In this document: positions 35,689-44,244 of the stretch, piece by piece | How the letters are laid out: every line of letters starts with the position of its first letter | Position numbering within the stretch: position 1 is the first letter of the stretch | NCBI GenBank assembly: GCA_964564735.1 | Contig: CAZMCH010000010.1 | Location: 1-64,000, forward strand | DNA: 64,000 nt | From: CAZMCH01 sp964564735 | Lineage (GTDB): Bacteria; Poribacteria; DTPJ01 | Direction: 5' to 3' | The notes under the pieces: generated by a model | The model's database searches: none | What the model was told of the DNA's origin: nothing | Seen by the model: only the letters and a program-made list of their open reading frames with translations | Translations under genes and position numbers: made by a program

Positions 35689-36846
35689 CTAAGCCCAAAC
35701 TCCCGGAATCTGTGTTCCGCAAAATTTGCACTTACCCTTTACAACATTCATTTCTTTTATTATATAGACATGACGCTTTATGACTTCTTTTTTACATTTT
35801 GGGCAGTATGTATGTTCTCCTTCATTGCCAGCGATATTACCAACATAAACATACTTAAGACCTATGTCCATTGCGATTTTACGGGCAGAATTAAGCCTCT
35901 GAACGCTTGTTGGAGGTAATTTAAGCTGATAGGATTGATAAAATCTTGAAAAATGCAAAGGAATATCAGGTCCCAGATTTTCATATACCCATTTTGCAGT
36001 ATCCCTTAATTCTGCATCACTATCATTAAGCGTAGGCACTATAAGATAAACAATCTCACACCATACTCCCATAGATTTAATAATTTTTAGCGAATTTAGG
36101 ACAGGCTGTAGTTCTGCACTACAAATTTTATTGTAATAATCATTCCTAAAAGATTTTAGGTCAATTTTTATTGCATCTACATTCTGACATAGCATTTTCA
36201 ATGGATCAGGATTTATAAATCCTGCGGTTACAACTACACTTTTTATACCAGATTTTCTGCCATGTTTTGCAGTATCGAGCATATATTCATAGAAAACTGT
36301 CGGTTCTGAATATGTATAAGCAATAATCTTACATTCACATCGCTTTGCTTCACTTATTACTGCTGATGGTGGTAAACGATAATTATCCGTTTCTTCTGGG
36401 CGGGATTGCGAGATCGTCCAATTCTGACAGAATTTGCAGTTCATATTACAGCCCGCAGTAGCAATAGAAAATGCTAACATCCCCGGCATAAAATGAAAGA
36501 AAGGCTTTTTTTCAATAGGATCGGGATTGATAGAGCAGGGATTACCATAGACAAGAGTATAATAGGTACCTTCTCTATTTTCTCTAACTCCACACCAGCC
36601 TCTTTCACGATCACCAATCACACATTCTTTGGGACAAAGTTTGCACCTTATCTCTTTTTCATGTAATTTTTCGTAGAACATTGCCTCTTTTTCAAAAAAG
36701 ATATACTTACCTCTGCCAGCAGTTATATTACTGCTTATAGATGCTTGTTCTGCGTATGATTTGTTTAGTATGCCACTACCAACAAGCCCTGCACATGCCC
36801 CTGCTGTTACTGCACCTTTTATAAATTCCCTTCTGGTCATATCCAT
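35689..36846 (-). CDS. amrS: AmmeMemoRadiSam-type radical SAM enzyme (AmrS) with Tat signal
   Basis: 385 residues. A Tat signal TRREFIKGAVTAGA precedes the enzyme. CRLCPKECVIGDRERGWCGVR-like cysteines near residue 65 bind metal, and the radical SAM cluster motif is CNMNCKFC. The C-terminal CPKCKKEV ... CKFCGTQIPG adds a second Cys pair set. The family usually sits with AMMECR1 and Memo genes; neither is seen here. Exporting an oxygen-sensitive radical enzyme through Tat is unusual but recurs in this family. The substrate is unknown. It follows a DUF362 gene by 20 bases. Confidence 0.85.
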   Translation of the reverse strand: MDMTRREFIKGAVTAGACAGLVGSGILNKSYAEQASISSNITAGRGKYIFFEKEAMFYEKLHEKEIRCKLCPKECVIGDRERGWCGVRENREGTYYTLVYGNPCSINPDPIEKKPFFHFMPGMLAFSIATAGCNMNCKFCQNWTISQSRPEETDNYRLPPSAVISEAKRCECKIIAYTYSEPTVFYEYMLDTAKHGRKSGIKSVVVTAGFINPDPLKMLCQNVDAIKIDLKSFRNDYYNKICSAELQPVLNSLKIIKSMGVWCEIVYLIVPTLNDSDAELRDTAKWVYENLGPDIPLHFSRFYQSYQLKLPPTSVQRLNSARKIAMDIGLKYVYVGNIAGNEGEHTYCPKCKKEVIKRHVYIIKEMNVVKGKCKFCGTQIPGVWA

Positions 36847-36866
36847 TAAAGGGACACCTCCTATAT

Positions 36867-37913
36867 TTACGGCGTTAAATTACCAATTATTTCTAATTTT
36901 ATTTTTGCTGGGTCATTTGTTCCTAAATTATGTTGATTATCTGAGGCTATTGCGATATAGTCGGGATTTCTACCAATATCTGGTAATGATTTTTCACCTT
37001 CAAGTTTTCTTTTATCTTCTATTATTTTTGTTCCAATATAATCTAATGCAACAGGATCATTTGATACAATTAATCCTGAATATTTCCATGCTTTTGTTGG
37101 GATATAGCCTGGTCCTTTATCATATTGAGATAATAAGCCATCACATACAATAAGTGGCTGTCTTTTTTTCAATTCTGTAAATAATAATGAATTAACATCA
37201 GGAATATAATCACATGACGAAACCATTTTATTTTTACTATTTACGTCAAAATGGTATTTATGGGGATTATGTATAGCACCAAACCAGTTTTTCATGCTAA
37301 TTGTAACACCAGCCATAGAATGATGTTTTAAAACTGGCACATTCACAAAAGCAGTACAATGACTTGCAATTCTGCTTAACTTACTGGCAACAGTTCCAAA
37401 CATACTTATATCATCTGCATAGCCAATATCAGGAGTTGTTCCAAAACATCTTGGCTCATTATTTGATTTGCGATTTAAAGTAAATCCTGATTCTATCAAT
37501 TCCTGATCCGACTTGTCCCAAATTATTATATCCTTAACACTAGCTAAACGCAATCCCTCAACGATAGCCATAACAATTTCTGTATGTGATGACATCATCT
37601 TGCCCGAAAGCGTGTTTACTTTAATACCAACAACATCATCTGACTTAAACAACGATTTCCACGCTTTTTCGGGTGATGTTAATTTAGTCAATTTCATTAC
37701 AGAATCATTGAGCATTTTACGGATAATTTGATAATTGACCTTAAAATTATCATCAATTGCTCTTAAATCACGTGCAATAATAACACCATGATCGTTTGTT
37801 TCTGCGATTGCTTCATCATCTATATAATGTGATAGTTTGCTCATCCCATACAAAGCAAAAGTAATGCCAGCAGATTTTTTAATAAATTCCCTTTTGCTTT
37901 TATCGTATTTCAT
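36867..37913 (-). CDS. DUF362 domain protein with Tat-like signal
   Basis: 348 residues from the ATG at 37913; the frame to 38015 lacks a ribosome site. The N-terminus SKREFIKKSAGITFALYG resembles a twin-arginine signal with Lys-Arg in place of Arg-Arg, so it may be exported. DUF362 landmarks are VVGIKVNTLSGKMMSSHTEI, FVNVPVLKHHSMAG, MKNWFGAIHNPHKYH and LIVCDGL. DUF362 proteins, some with ferredoxin domains, are linked to redox or metal-cluster processes but have no settled function. It begins the leftward operon with AmrS. Confidence 0.85.
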   Translation of the reverse strand: MKYDKSKREFIKKSAGITFALYGMSKLSHYIDDEAIAETNDHGVIIARDLRAIDDNFKVNYQIIRKMLNDSVMKLTKLTSPEKAWKSLFKSDDVVGIKVNTLSGKMMSSHTEIVMAIVEGLRLASVKDIIIWDKSDQELIESGFTLNRKSNNEPRCFGTTPDIGYADDISMFGTVASKLSRIASHCTAFVNVPVLKHHSMAGVTISMKNWFGAIHNPHKYHFDVNSKNKMVSSCDYIPDVNSLLFTELKKRQPLIVCDGLLSQYDKGPGYIPTKAWKYSGLIVSNDPVALDYIGTKIIEDKRKLEGEKSLPDIGRNPDYIAIASDNQHNLGTNDPAKIKLEIIGNLTP

Positions 37914-38081
37914 ATTGTAATCATCGCTTTCTATTATAATATTACACCTTGTCCATTCGTGGTTGAATAAATTCTCAAAATATATAAACGAAAAAAATGC
38001 CCCAAATGGATACACTGTTTATCAAAATTTTAACAAAATTGTTTATATATAATATTCCACATAAAAACATATAATAAAAAA

Positions 38082-38108
38082 GCCCCAATACATAATAAGC
38101 ATTGGGGC
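38082..38108 (-). terminator. Rho-independent terminator, second of a tandem pair
   Basis: On the minus strand GCCCCAAT pairs with ATTGGGGC, followed by TTTTTTATT. It lies beyond the hairpin at 38130-38162. Confidence 0.85.
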
Positions 38109-38129
38109 AAAAAATGAAAAAAATAAAAT

Positions 38130-38162
38130 TAGGTCAACAAAGTGTTAATCTCTGTTGACCTA
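38130..38162 (-). terminator. Rho-independent terminator after the corrinoid protein gene
   Basis: Perfect 10-bp arms TAGGTCAACA / TGTTGACCTA, followed on the minus strand by ATTTTATTTTTTT. It lies 18 bases past the corrinoid gene's stop. Confidence 0.85.
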
Positions 38163-38179
38163 ATATATAGAAAATTCTA

Positions 38180-38812
38180 TTACTTACCGATAAGTTTCTT
38201 TGCTTCATCAGCTCCGCTGGCGGCATCTCTGGCATACCCGTCAGCGCCGATCTCATCAGCATAGTTCTTTGTAACTGGTGCGCCACCGATAAGAGTTTTG
38301 ACGCCATCTCTAACGCCTGCTTCTTTTAGCGCATCAATAGTTGTTTTCATTGCGGTCATTGTGGTTGTCAAAAGGGCTGACATTGCGATAACTTGTGCGC
38401 CCTGTTTGGCTGCTTCCACAAATTTTTCAGGTGGAACATCAATACCAAGATCCATAACCTCAAAACCAGCACCTTCTAACATCATGACAACTAGATTCTT
38501 TCCAATATCATGAAGGTCACCTTTGACTGTTCCAATAGCAACTTTGCCAATTGGTTCTACGCCTGACGATGCCAATAGAGGCTTCAAAAGTTCCATACCT
38601 GAGTGCATTGCCCTTGCGGCTATAAGGACTTCTGGAACATAGAATTCATTGTTCTTAAATTTTTCACCAACGACACTCATACCTTTAACAAGACCGTTGT
38701 TGAGTATTTCAGAAACAGGGACTTTATCGTCCAAAGCTTTCTGGACTAATTCCTTCGCATCCTTTGCCTTTCCGTTTATTATGCTTTCTGCAAGTGCCGA
38801 CAAATCTGCCAT
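38180..38812 (-). CDS. Corrinoid-binding methyltransferase subunit (MtaC/MtbC-like)
   Basis: 210 residues, usual length. An N-terminal helical cap (residues ~1-85) precedes the B12-binding Rossmann-like domain, with the signature DLHDIG (Asp-x-His-x-x-Gly, ~residue 105), SALLTTT and IGGAPVT. The corrinoid protein carries the methyl group between two methyltransferases in C1 metabolism. Likely partners are the UroD-like genes elsewhere in the window, though none is adjacent. Tandem terminators follow its stop, so it is transcriptionally isolated on that side; GGAGGA precedes its ATG. Confidence 0.93.
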   Translation of the reverse strand: MADLSALAESIINGKAKDAKELVQKALDDKVPVSEILNNGLVKGMSVVGEKFKNNEFYVPEVLIAARAMHSGMELLKPLLASSGVEPIGKVAIGTVKGDLHDIGKNLVVMMLEGAGFEVMDLGIDVPPEKFVEAAKQGAQVIAMSALLTTTMTAMKTTIDALKEAGVRDGVKTLIGGAPVTKNYADEIGADGYARDAASGADEAKKLIGK

Positions 38813-38901
38813 CCGAATAATCCTCCTGTTGTTTTGTTCACAGTGGTTAGATCAAAATACGTGCCTAATAATATAAGGCACAAAACTGACCGATAACTCG
38901 G

Positions 38902-40023
38902 TCAATCAATCTTATTCAAAGCCTTTGCAATCTCATTTTTTATTAATTCACGTTTTTCTTTTTTATAAATGTTTTCCAAAGGCTCAACTGCGCGTTTATC
39001 ACCTATATTGCCAAGTATTTGTGCAATTCTGATGATTAATTCCATATCATCTGTTCTTTTTAATAAGCTTATCATTGGGTCAACTGCTGGTTCCCCAATA
39101 GCTTCTAGTGCCTTGCCTGCTGAATTCCTAACCTGTTCATTCTCATCAATTTCCATTTCTTTGACAAGTGCCTGAACAGATTCAGAACTCTTGGATTTAC
39201 CAAGAGCAATAGTTGCATTATTTCTTACATCAGCATCAGCGTCTTTAAGCAGAGGCAGTAACCTATTAACTGGTATATTGTCAAATCCCTGAGACATCGC
39301 CCTAGTTGCTGTGCGTCTGACATCAACATCAGGATCATTCAGAGAATTTAATATTATCTCTGTTGGATTTTGCTTGCCCATAGCATGTAAAGCAACTGCA
39401 GTAGTTACTTGCACAAGCTTATCTGGGTCATTTAACTTTTGCTCAATTATTGGAATTATATCCTGAGAACCTATTTTACTTAATGCTTCTATTGCCATGC
39501 TTTTTGTAAATCTATCTGGTGAATTAAGAGCATTTGTAAGGGCTGGAATAGCAGTCTCGCCCATTTGCATAAGAATCTGCTGAGCATATACTTTTAATCT
39601 CCAATTTGCTCCATTAAAATGCTCCATCAAAGGTGCTATTGAGATCGAACCGCTCTTTATTAATATATCGCCTATTGTGTTTTGAAGTCTGCTGGCAGTT
39701 GTTGGATTCTCCATTAATTTGACAACCGCAGACATCCCCTTTTCCCCCAGTTCTTTGAGTGTTTGCATTGTCTTTTCATACTCAGCCTGACGGTTTGGCA
39801 TATCATGATAAATTACAGCCAACATAGCATAGGCTTCCTCAAGATTTGGATTTTTCTTTTTACTAACCCACTTTTCAAGCCTTATGCTGGATTCAGGATA
39901 ATTACTGGCAAGAAAATAGCTCTTACCAAGTTCAAAATCCGTCTTTTTCTCTCTGCTACATCCCATAGAAAGTAACAATAAAGACAATACCAACGTTGTA
40001 ATGAACAATCTTTTAACGAACAT
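38902..40023 (-). CDS. HEAT-repeat lipoprotein
   Basis: 373 residues. A lipoprotein signal ends in LLSMGC (Cys at residue 22). Residues ~90-370 form HEAT/PBS-lyase-type repeats about 30 long, such as AIPALTNALNSPDRFTKSMAIEAL, DPDVDVRRTATRAM and DADVRNNATIALGKS. Such repeats make a curved scaffold for protein binding. Residues ~25-80 include a TPR-like segment (YPESSIRLEKWV). AGGAGGAGAAACG precedes the ATG. It follows rlmN by 155 bases, and the corrinoid gene follows it by 89 bases. The partner is unknown. Confidence 0.88.
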   Translation of the reverse strand: MFVKRLFITTLVLSLLLLSMGCSREKKTDFELGKSYFLASNYPESSIRLEKWVSKKKNPNLEEAYAMLAVIYHDMPNRQAEYEKTMQTLKELGEKGMSAVVKLMENPTTASRLQNTIGDILIKSGSISIAPLMEHFNGANWRLKVYAQQILMQMGETAIPALTNALNSPDRFTKSMAIEALSKIGSQDIIPIIEQKLNDPDKLVQVTTAVALHAMGKQNPTEIILNSLNDPDVDVRRTATRAMSQGFDNIPVNRLLPLLKDADADVRNNATIALGKSKSSESVQALVKEMEIDENEQVRNSAGKALEAIGEPAVDPMISLLKRTDDMELIIRIAQILGNIGDKRAVEPLENIYKKEKRELIKNEIAKALNKID

Positions 40024-40178
40024 TTTGGCGTTTCTCCTCCTAAACTGGGTAGATTATATTCATAAATAAATTCCAAAGGTTAGTTTACATGATCTTAATT
40101 ATAGTGTCAAGTTAAATTTGCAAGTTATTTTGGTATTTTTTGTATAAAAATAGATAAAAAAAATGTAAGGCTACCTAT

Positions 40179-41249
40179 TTATAACATTCTATACACATTT
40201 TGCTTTGCTCTTAATTGACCACAAGCAGCAGAAATATCAATTCCTTTGCTTTCTCTTATTGGTGCAACAAAATGCGCATCGGCCAATATCTGACGAAATT
40301 TTTCAACTTTATCTCCATCAGGGCGCATAAATGGCAAACCCTCAACAGGATTATATACAATTAAATTGACCTTGCTAGGGATACCATGAAGTAGCTTAAC
40401 CAAACGGCGTGCATCTGACTGGCTATCATTTATATCTTTCATAAGAATATATTCCACAGTCAGCCATCTATTTATTGTGATTGCCCATTCCTTGCAAGCA
40501 AAGAGAACCTCTGCTATCGGATATCGACGATTGACAGGCATTAATTTTGAACGTATCTCATCAGTAGTTGCATTTAGCGATATTGCCAAACCGATTTGAG
40601 TTCTTTCTCCCGTAAATCGTCTAATTTCAGGAATAAGCCCAGAAGTAGAAATAGTGATCTTTCTACCTGCAATCATAAGTCCTTCCGAGGCATTCATCAG
40701 CTTGACAGCCTTAATAACATTATCATAGTTACAAAATGGCTCACCCATGCCCATAAGAACTACGTTTGTTACGCTCTTCCCTTCACCAAGATCGGCTTCT
40801 ATAGCCATAACTTGATTAATTATCTCCGATACTGTCAGATTTCGTGAAAAACCACTATTACCAGTCGCACAAAAAGCGCATCCTTGTTGGCAACCAATTT
40901 GCGTTGAAACACAACACGTTACACGATCAGAATCATACATAAGGACACTTTCAATTTTTTCTCCGTCATCAAGCTCAAATAGATACTTGGTAGTTTCATC
41001 AATAGATGATTGTTCTTTTGCTAGTATTTTTGGAAAACTTATATATGCTAATTCCTCAAGCCTGCTTCTAAAACTTTTCGATATATCTGTCATCTGTTCA
41101 AATGAAGTTGCTCGTTTATGATATAACCAGAGCATCAACTGCCTTGCCCGATAACGCTTTTCTCCCCATGAAAGTATTATTTCCTCAAACTCAGGTAATA
41201 AGAGTCCTTTTAAGTCTATTTTTCCACTATTTATCATTTTATTTGCCAT
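40179..41249 (-). CDS. rlmN: 23S rRNA (adenine-2503-C2)/tRNA methyltransferase RlmN
   Basis: 356 residues, usual length. The radical SAM cluster motif is CQQGCAFC (~residue 125), and MGMGEPF contacts SAM. The second conserved Cys, used for methyl transfer, is in DISAACGQLR near residue 345. N-terminal GEKRYRARQLMLWLYHKRA is the RNA-binding helical region. It methylates A2503 of 23S rRNA and A37 of some tRNAs. It lies 25 bases after gatB, so it is probably expressed with it. Confidence 0.95.
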   Translation of the reverse strand: MANKMINSGKIDLKGLLLPEFEEIILSWGEKRYRARQLMLWLYHKRATSFEQMTDISKSFRSRLEELAYISFPKILAKEQSSIDETTKYLFELDDGEKIESVLMYDSDRVTCCVSTQIGCQQGCAFCATGNSGFSRNLTVSEIINQVMAIEADLGEGKSVTNVVLMGMGEPFCNYDNVIKAVKLMNASEGLMIAGRKITISTSGLIPEIRRFTGERTQIGLAISLNATTDEIRSKLMPVNRRYPIAEVLFACKEWAITINRWLTVEYILMKDINDSQSDARRLVKLLHGIPSKVNLIVYNPVEGLPFMRPDGDKVEKFRQILADAHFVAPIRESKGIDISAACGQLRAKQNVYRML

Positions 41250-41274
41250 TGTTTGTTTGCTTTAGAATTACTCT

Positions 41275-42726
41275 TTATTTTAATTTTTCTAATAATATCT
41301 TATTAACTAATTGAGGATTAGCTTTGCCTTTTGATGCCTTCATGACTTGACCTACAAGAAATCCCATTGTCCTTGTATTACCCTCTTTATAATCCTGAAC
41401 CGGCTTTGGATTTTCTGCAATAACATGCTCAACGATTTTTATAATTTCATCTTCGTCAGTTATCTGAACAAGACCTTTTTCCTTAACAATAGTTTCTGCA
41501 TCTTTGCCTGTATTAAACATTTCCTCATAGACAGTTTTTGCTATCTTTCCGCTGATTGTGTTATTTTCAATAAGTTTCATCATTCCAGCAAAAAGCTCAG
41601 GCGTTATCTTACATTCACCAATAGTCTGTTTAGCATCACTCATCAATGCCATTAACTCATTCAATATCCAATTACTTGCTGTTTTTGGATCATTATAGGC
41701 ATTTACACAATCCTCGTAATAATCTGCCAATTTCTTGTCTGTTGTAAGTGAGATAGCATCCTGCAAAGGCAAGCCATATTCTTCAACAAATCTCATTCTA
41801 CGCGCATAAGGCAATTCTGGAAGGCTATTGCGAAGTTCCTCAATCCATTCCCTTGATGGTTCTATTGGCACAAGATCAGGCTCAGGGAAGTATCTGTAAT
41901 CATGCGCTTCTTCTTTCCCTCGCATAGCTCTTGTTGTATTGCGACCCACATCAAAAAGACGTGTCTCCATCGCAAGCGTTTTGCCTTCTTCTAATGCCTT
42001 TGTATGTCTTTCAATTTCATATTCAACTGCACGCATTGCATATCTAACGGAGTTTAGATTTTTTATTTCGCTTCTGTCTGTCCAGAAATTGTGATCATCT
42101 TTTCTTCGGACACTGATGTTTGCCTCTATACGCATCTGCCCTTTTTCCATGTCGCAATCGCTGACTCCGATATATTGAAGTATGCTTTTAACCGTTTCGC
42201 AATAAGCCTTCATCTCCTCTGCTGAACTCATATCAGGTTCGCTTACGATCTCAATTAATGGAACTCCACCACGATTAAAATCAACCGCACTGTTAAAGGC
42301 TTCATCTATTTCGCCTTCGCCTGCATGAACTAGCTTTGCCGCATCATCTTCCATGTGTATTCTTCGGATACCGATCCGTTTTGTTTTGCCATCAACATCA
42401 ATTTCAACGTATCCATTTGTTGATAATGGCTGACGTAACTGCGAAATCTGGTATCCTTTTGGCAAATCAGGATAAAAATAATTTTTTCTCTCAAATATGC
42501 TATGTTCGTTTACATGGCAATTCATAGCCAAACCAGCCTTTGCCGCATATTCCACAGCCTTTTTATTCACAACTGGTAATGCACCCGGCATAGCAAGGCA
42601 AACGGGGCAAGTCTGTGTATTGACTTCTGCTCCAAAATCAGTGCTACATCCACAAAAAAGCTTTGTTTTCGTCCCAAGTTCAACGTGTATCTCCACACCA
42701 ATAACTGTCTCATATTTATCTGACAT
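41275..42726 (-). CDS. gatB: Aspartyl/glutamyl-tRNA amidotransferase subunit B
   Basis: 483 residues, full length. GVEIHVELGTKTKLFCGC at the start has the cradle-domain Cys, followed by NTQTCPVCLAMPGALP with further metal ligands. FNRGGVPLIEIVSEPDM, RMRIEANISVR and the C-terminal helical plus YqeY domain (GFLVGQVMKASKGKANPQLVNKIL region) are standard. It amidates misacylated Glu-tRNA(Gln) or Asp-tRNA(Asn) with gatA. It follows gatA by 42 bases; gatC is not in the window's neighbourhood. Confidence 0.97.
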   Translation of the reverse strand: MSDKYETVIGVEIHVELGTKTKLFCGCSTDFGAEVNTQTCPVCLAMPGALPVVNKKAVEYAAKAGLAMNCHVNEHSIFERKNYFYPDLPKGYQISQLRQPLSTNGYVEIDVDGKTKRIGIRRIHMEDDAAKLVHAGEGEIDEAFNSAVDFNRGGVPLIEIVSEPDMSSAEEMKAYCETVKSILQYIGVSDCDMEKGQMRIEANISVRRKDDHNFWTDRSEIKNLNSVRYAMRAVEYEIERHTKALEEGKTLAMETRLFDVGRNTTRAMRGKEEAHDYRYFPEPDLVPIEPSREWIEELRNSLPELPYARRMRFVEEYGLPLQDAISLTTDKKLADYYEDCVNAYNDPKTASNWILNELMALMSDAKQTIGECKITPELFAGMMKLIENNTISGKIAKTVYEEMFNTGKDAETIVKEKGLVQITDEDEIIKIVEHVIAENPKPVQDYKEGNTRTMGFLVGQVMKASKGKANPQLVNKILLEKLK

Positions 42727-42768
42727 AATGAAAATTACCTTTCATTTTATATTATTTTAATCACGAAT

Positions 42769-44232
42769 TTAAATTTGTGGTCTTTTTGTATGATGATCCG
42801 TATTTTGCTCATAGGTATAAGCGACACGGAATATCATCTCTTCATCAAACGGCTTCCCAAGTATCTGTAATCCTATCGGCATCCCTGAAGAGCTAAACCC
42901 GCATGGAATTGACATCCCTGGGATTCCTGCAAGGTTACAATTGACAGTAAAAATATCTGCAAGATACATTGACAAAGGATCGTCCATTTTCTCGCCAAAC
43001 TTAAAAGCAGTAGTTGGTGATGTCGGTGTCACAAGCACGTCATACTTTTCAAACGCCTTATCAAAGTCCTGTTTTATCATTGTCCGAACTTTCTGAGCCT
43101 TGAGATAATATGCGTCATAATAACCAGAGCTTAAGGCATAAGTTCCAAGCATTATCCTTAGCTTAACCTCTGCGCCAAATCCTTCACTTCTTGTCTTTTT
43201 ATACATATCCATAAGCGATTCTGGATCATCCGATCTATGACCGTATCTAACACCATCAAAGCGCGCAAGGTTTGCGCTTGCCTCTGCACGTGATATAATC
43301 TGGTAATCAGCTATGCCATAATTTGTATGCGGCATAGAGACTTCTTCACAAATTGCCCCCAATTCTTCTAATAGTTTTATTGCTGAACGGACACTTTGAG
43401 TAACCTCTGGATCCATACCGTCATCAATAAAATATTCCTTTGGTATTCCAATCTTTATCCCCTTAATGTCATTTATAAGGCTTTTTGTATAATCAGGCAC
43501 AGGCAGATCAACAGATGTAGAATCCATCTCATCTCGTCCACTGATGGCATTAAGGACAATGGCACAATCGGTGACATCTTTTGTAAAAGGACCTATTTGA
43601 TCAAGTGAAGATGCAAAAGCTATCAAACCATAGCGAGAAACTCTCCCATAAGTCGGTTTTAAGCCCACAACCCCACATAATGAAGCAGGCTGGCGTATTG
43701 ATCCGCCTGTATCTGAGCCAAGCGAGCATATAGCTTCACCGATAGCAACAGAAGTTGCAGATCCCCCGCTTGATCCACCGGGAACTGTCTCTATATTCCA
43801 GGGATTTCTAGTTATACCAAAATACGATGTCTCTGTTGACGAACCCATTGCAAACTCATCCATATTTGCCTTGCCAACAAGGACAGCATCTATATCTTTT
43901 AGCTTCTTTACTGCTGTTGAGTCATAAGGTGCAACGTAATTATGTAATATCCTCGACCCGCATGTAGTAAGGATGCCCTTCGTATTCATAATATCTTTAA
44001 TCGCCATCGGAATCCCAGATAATAGAGCAATCTTTTCACCTGAAGCAATCTTTTTATCGACCCTTTCCGCAGTAGCAAAGGCGGTATCCTTCATTAAAGT
44101 TATATATGAATTTATAATTCCTTCTACTTTGTCAATTTGATCGTATACGGATTTTGTTATTTCAACTGCGCTTACCTGACGGTTTATTAGCATTTCGTGC
44201 AACTCATGTGCTGTTTTGTGGTATAATTCCAT
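42769..44232 (-). CDS. gatA: Glu-tRNA(Gln)/Asp-tRNA(Asn) amidotransferase subunit A
   Basis: 487 residues, full length. The amidase triad is visible: Lys in MAIKDIMN, Ser in LGSDTGGSIRQPAS and Ser in PGGSSGGSATS. It releases ammonia from glutamine for transamidation by GatB. AGGGGAAAAT precedes the ATG at 44232. It is 12 bases after the CsgG-like gene, and gatB follows. The expected small gatC gene is not found upstream. Confidence 0.97.
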   Translation of the reverse strand: MELYHKTAHELHEMLINRQVSAVEITKSVYDQIDKVEGIINSYITLMKDTAFATAERVDKKIASGEKIALLSGIPMAIKDIMNTKGILTTCGSRILHNYVAPYDSTAVKKLKDIDAVLVGKANMDEFAMGSSTETSYFGITRNPWNIETVPGGSSGGSATSVAIGEAICSLGSDTGGSIRQPASLCGVVGLKPTYGRVSRYGLIAFASSLDQIGPFTKDVTDCAIVLNAISGRDEMDSTSVDLPVPDYTKSLINDIKGIKIGIPKEYFIDDGMDPEVTQSVRSAIKLLEELGAICEEVSMPHTNYGIADYQIISRAEASANLARFDGVRYGHRSDDPESLMDMYKKTRSEGFGAEVKLRIMLGTYALSSGYYDAYYLKAQKVRTMIKQDFDKAFEKYDVLVTPTSPTTAFKFGEKMDDPLSMYLADIFTVNCNLAGIPGMSIPCGFSSSGMPIGLQILGKPFDEEMIFRVAYTYEQNTDHHTKRPQI

Positions 44233-44244
44233 ATTTTCCCCTTT

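Noticed and set aside
35689..36846. A full AmmeMemoRadiSam system
   Set aside because: Only the radical SAM member is present; AMMECR1 and Memo genes are not seen.
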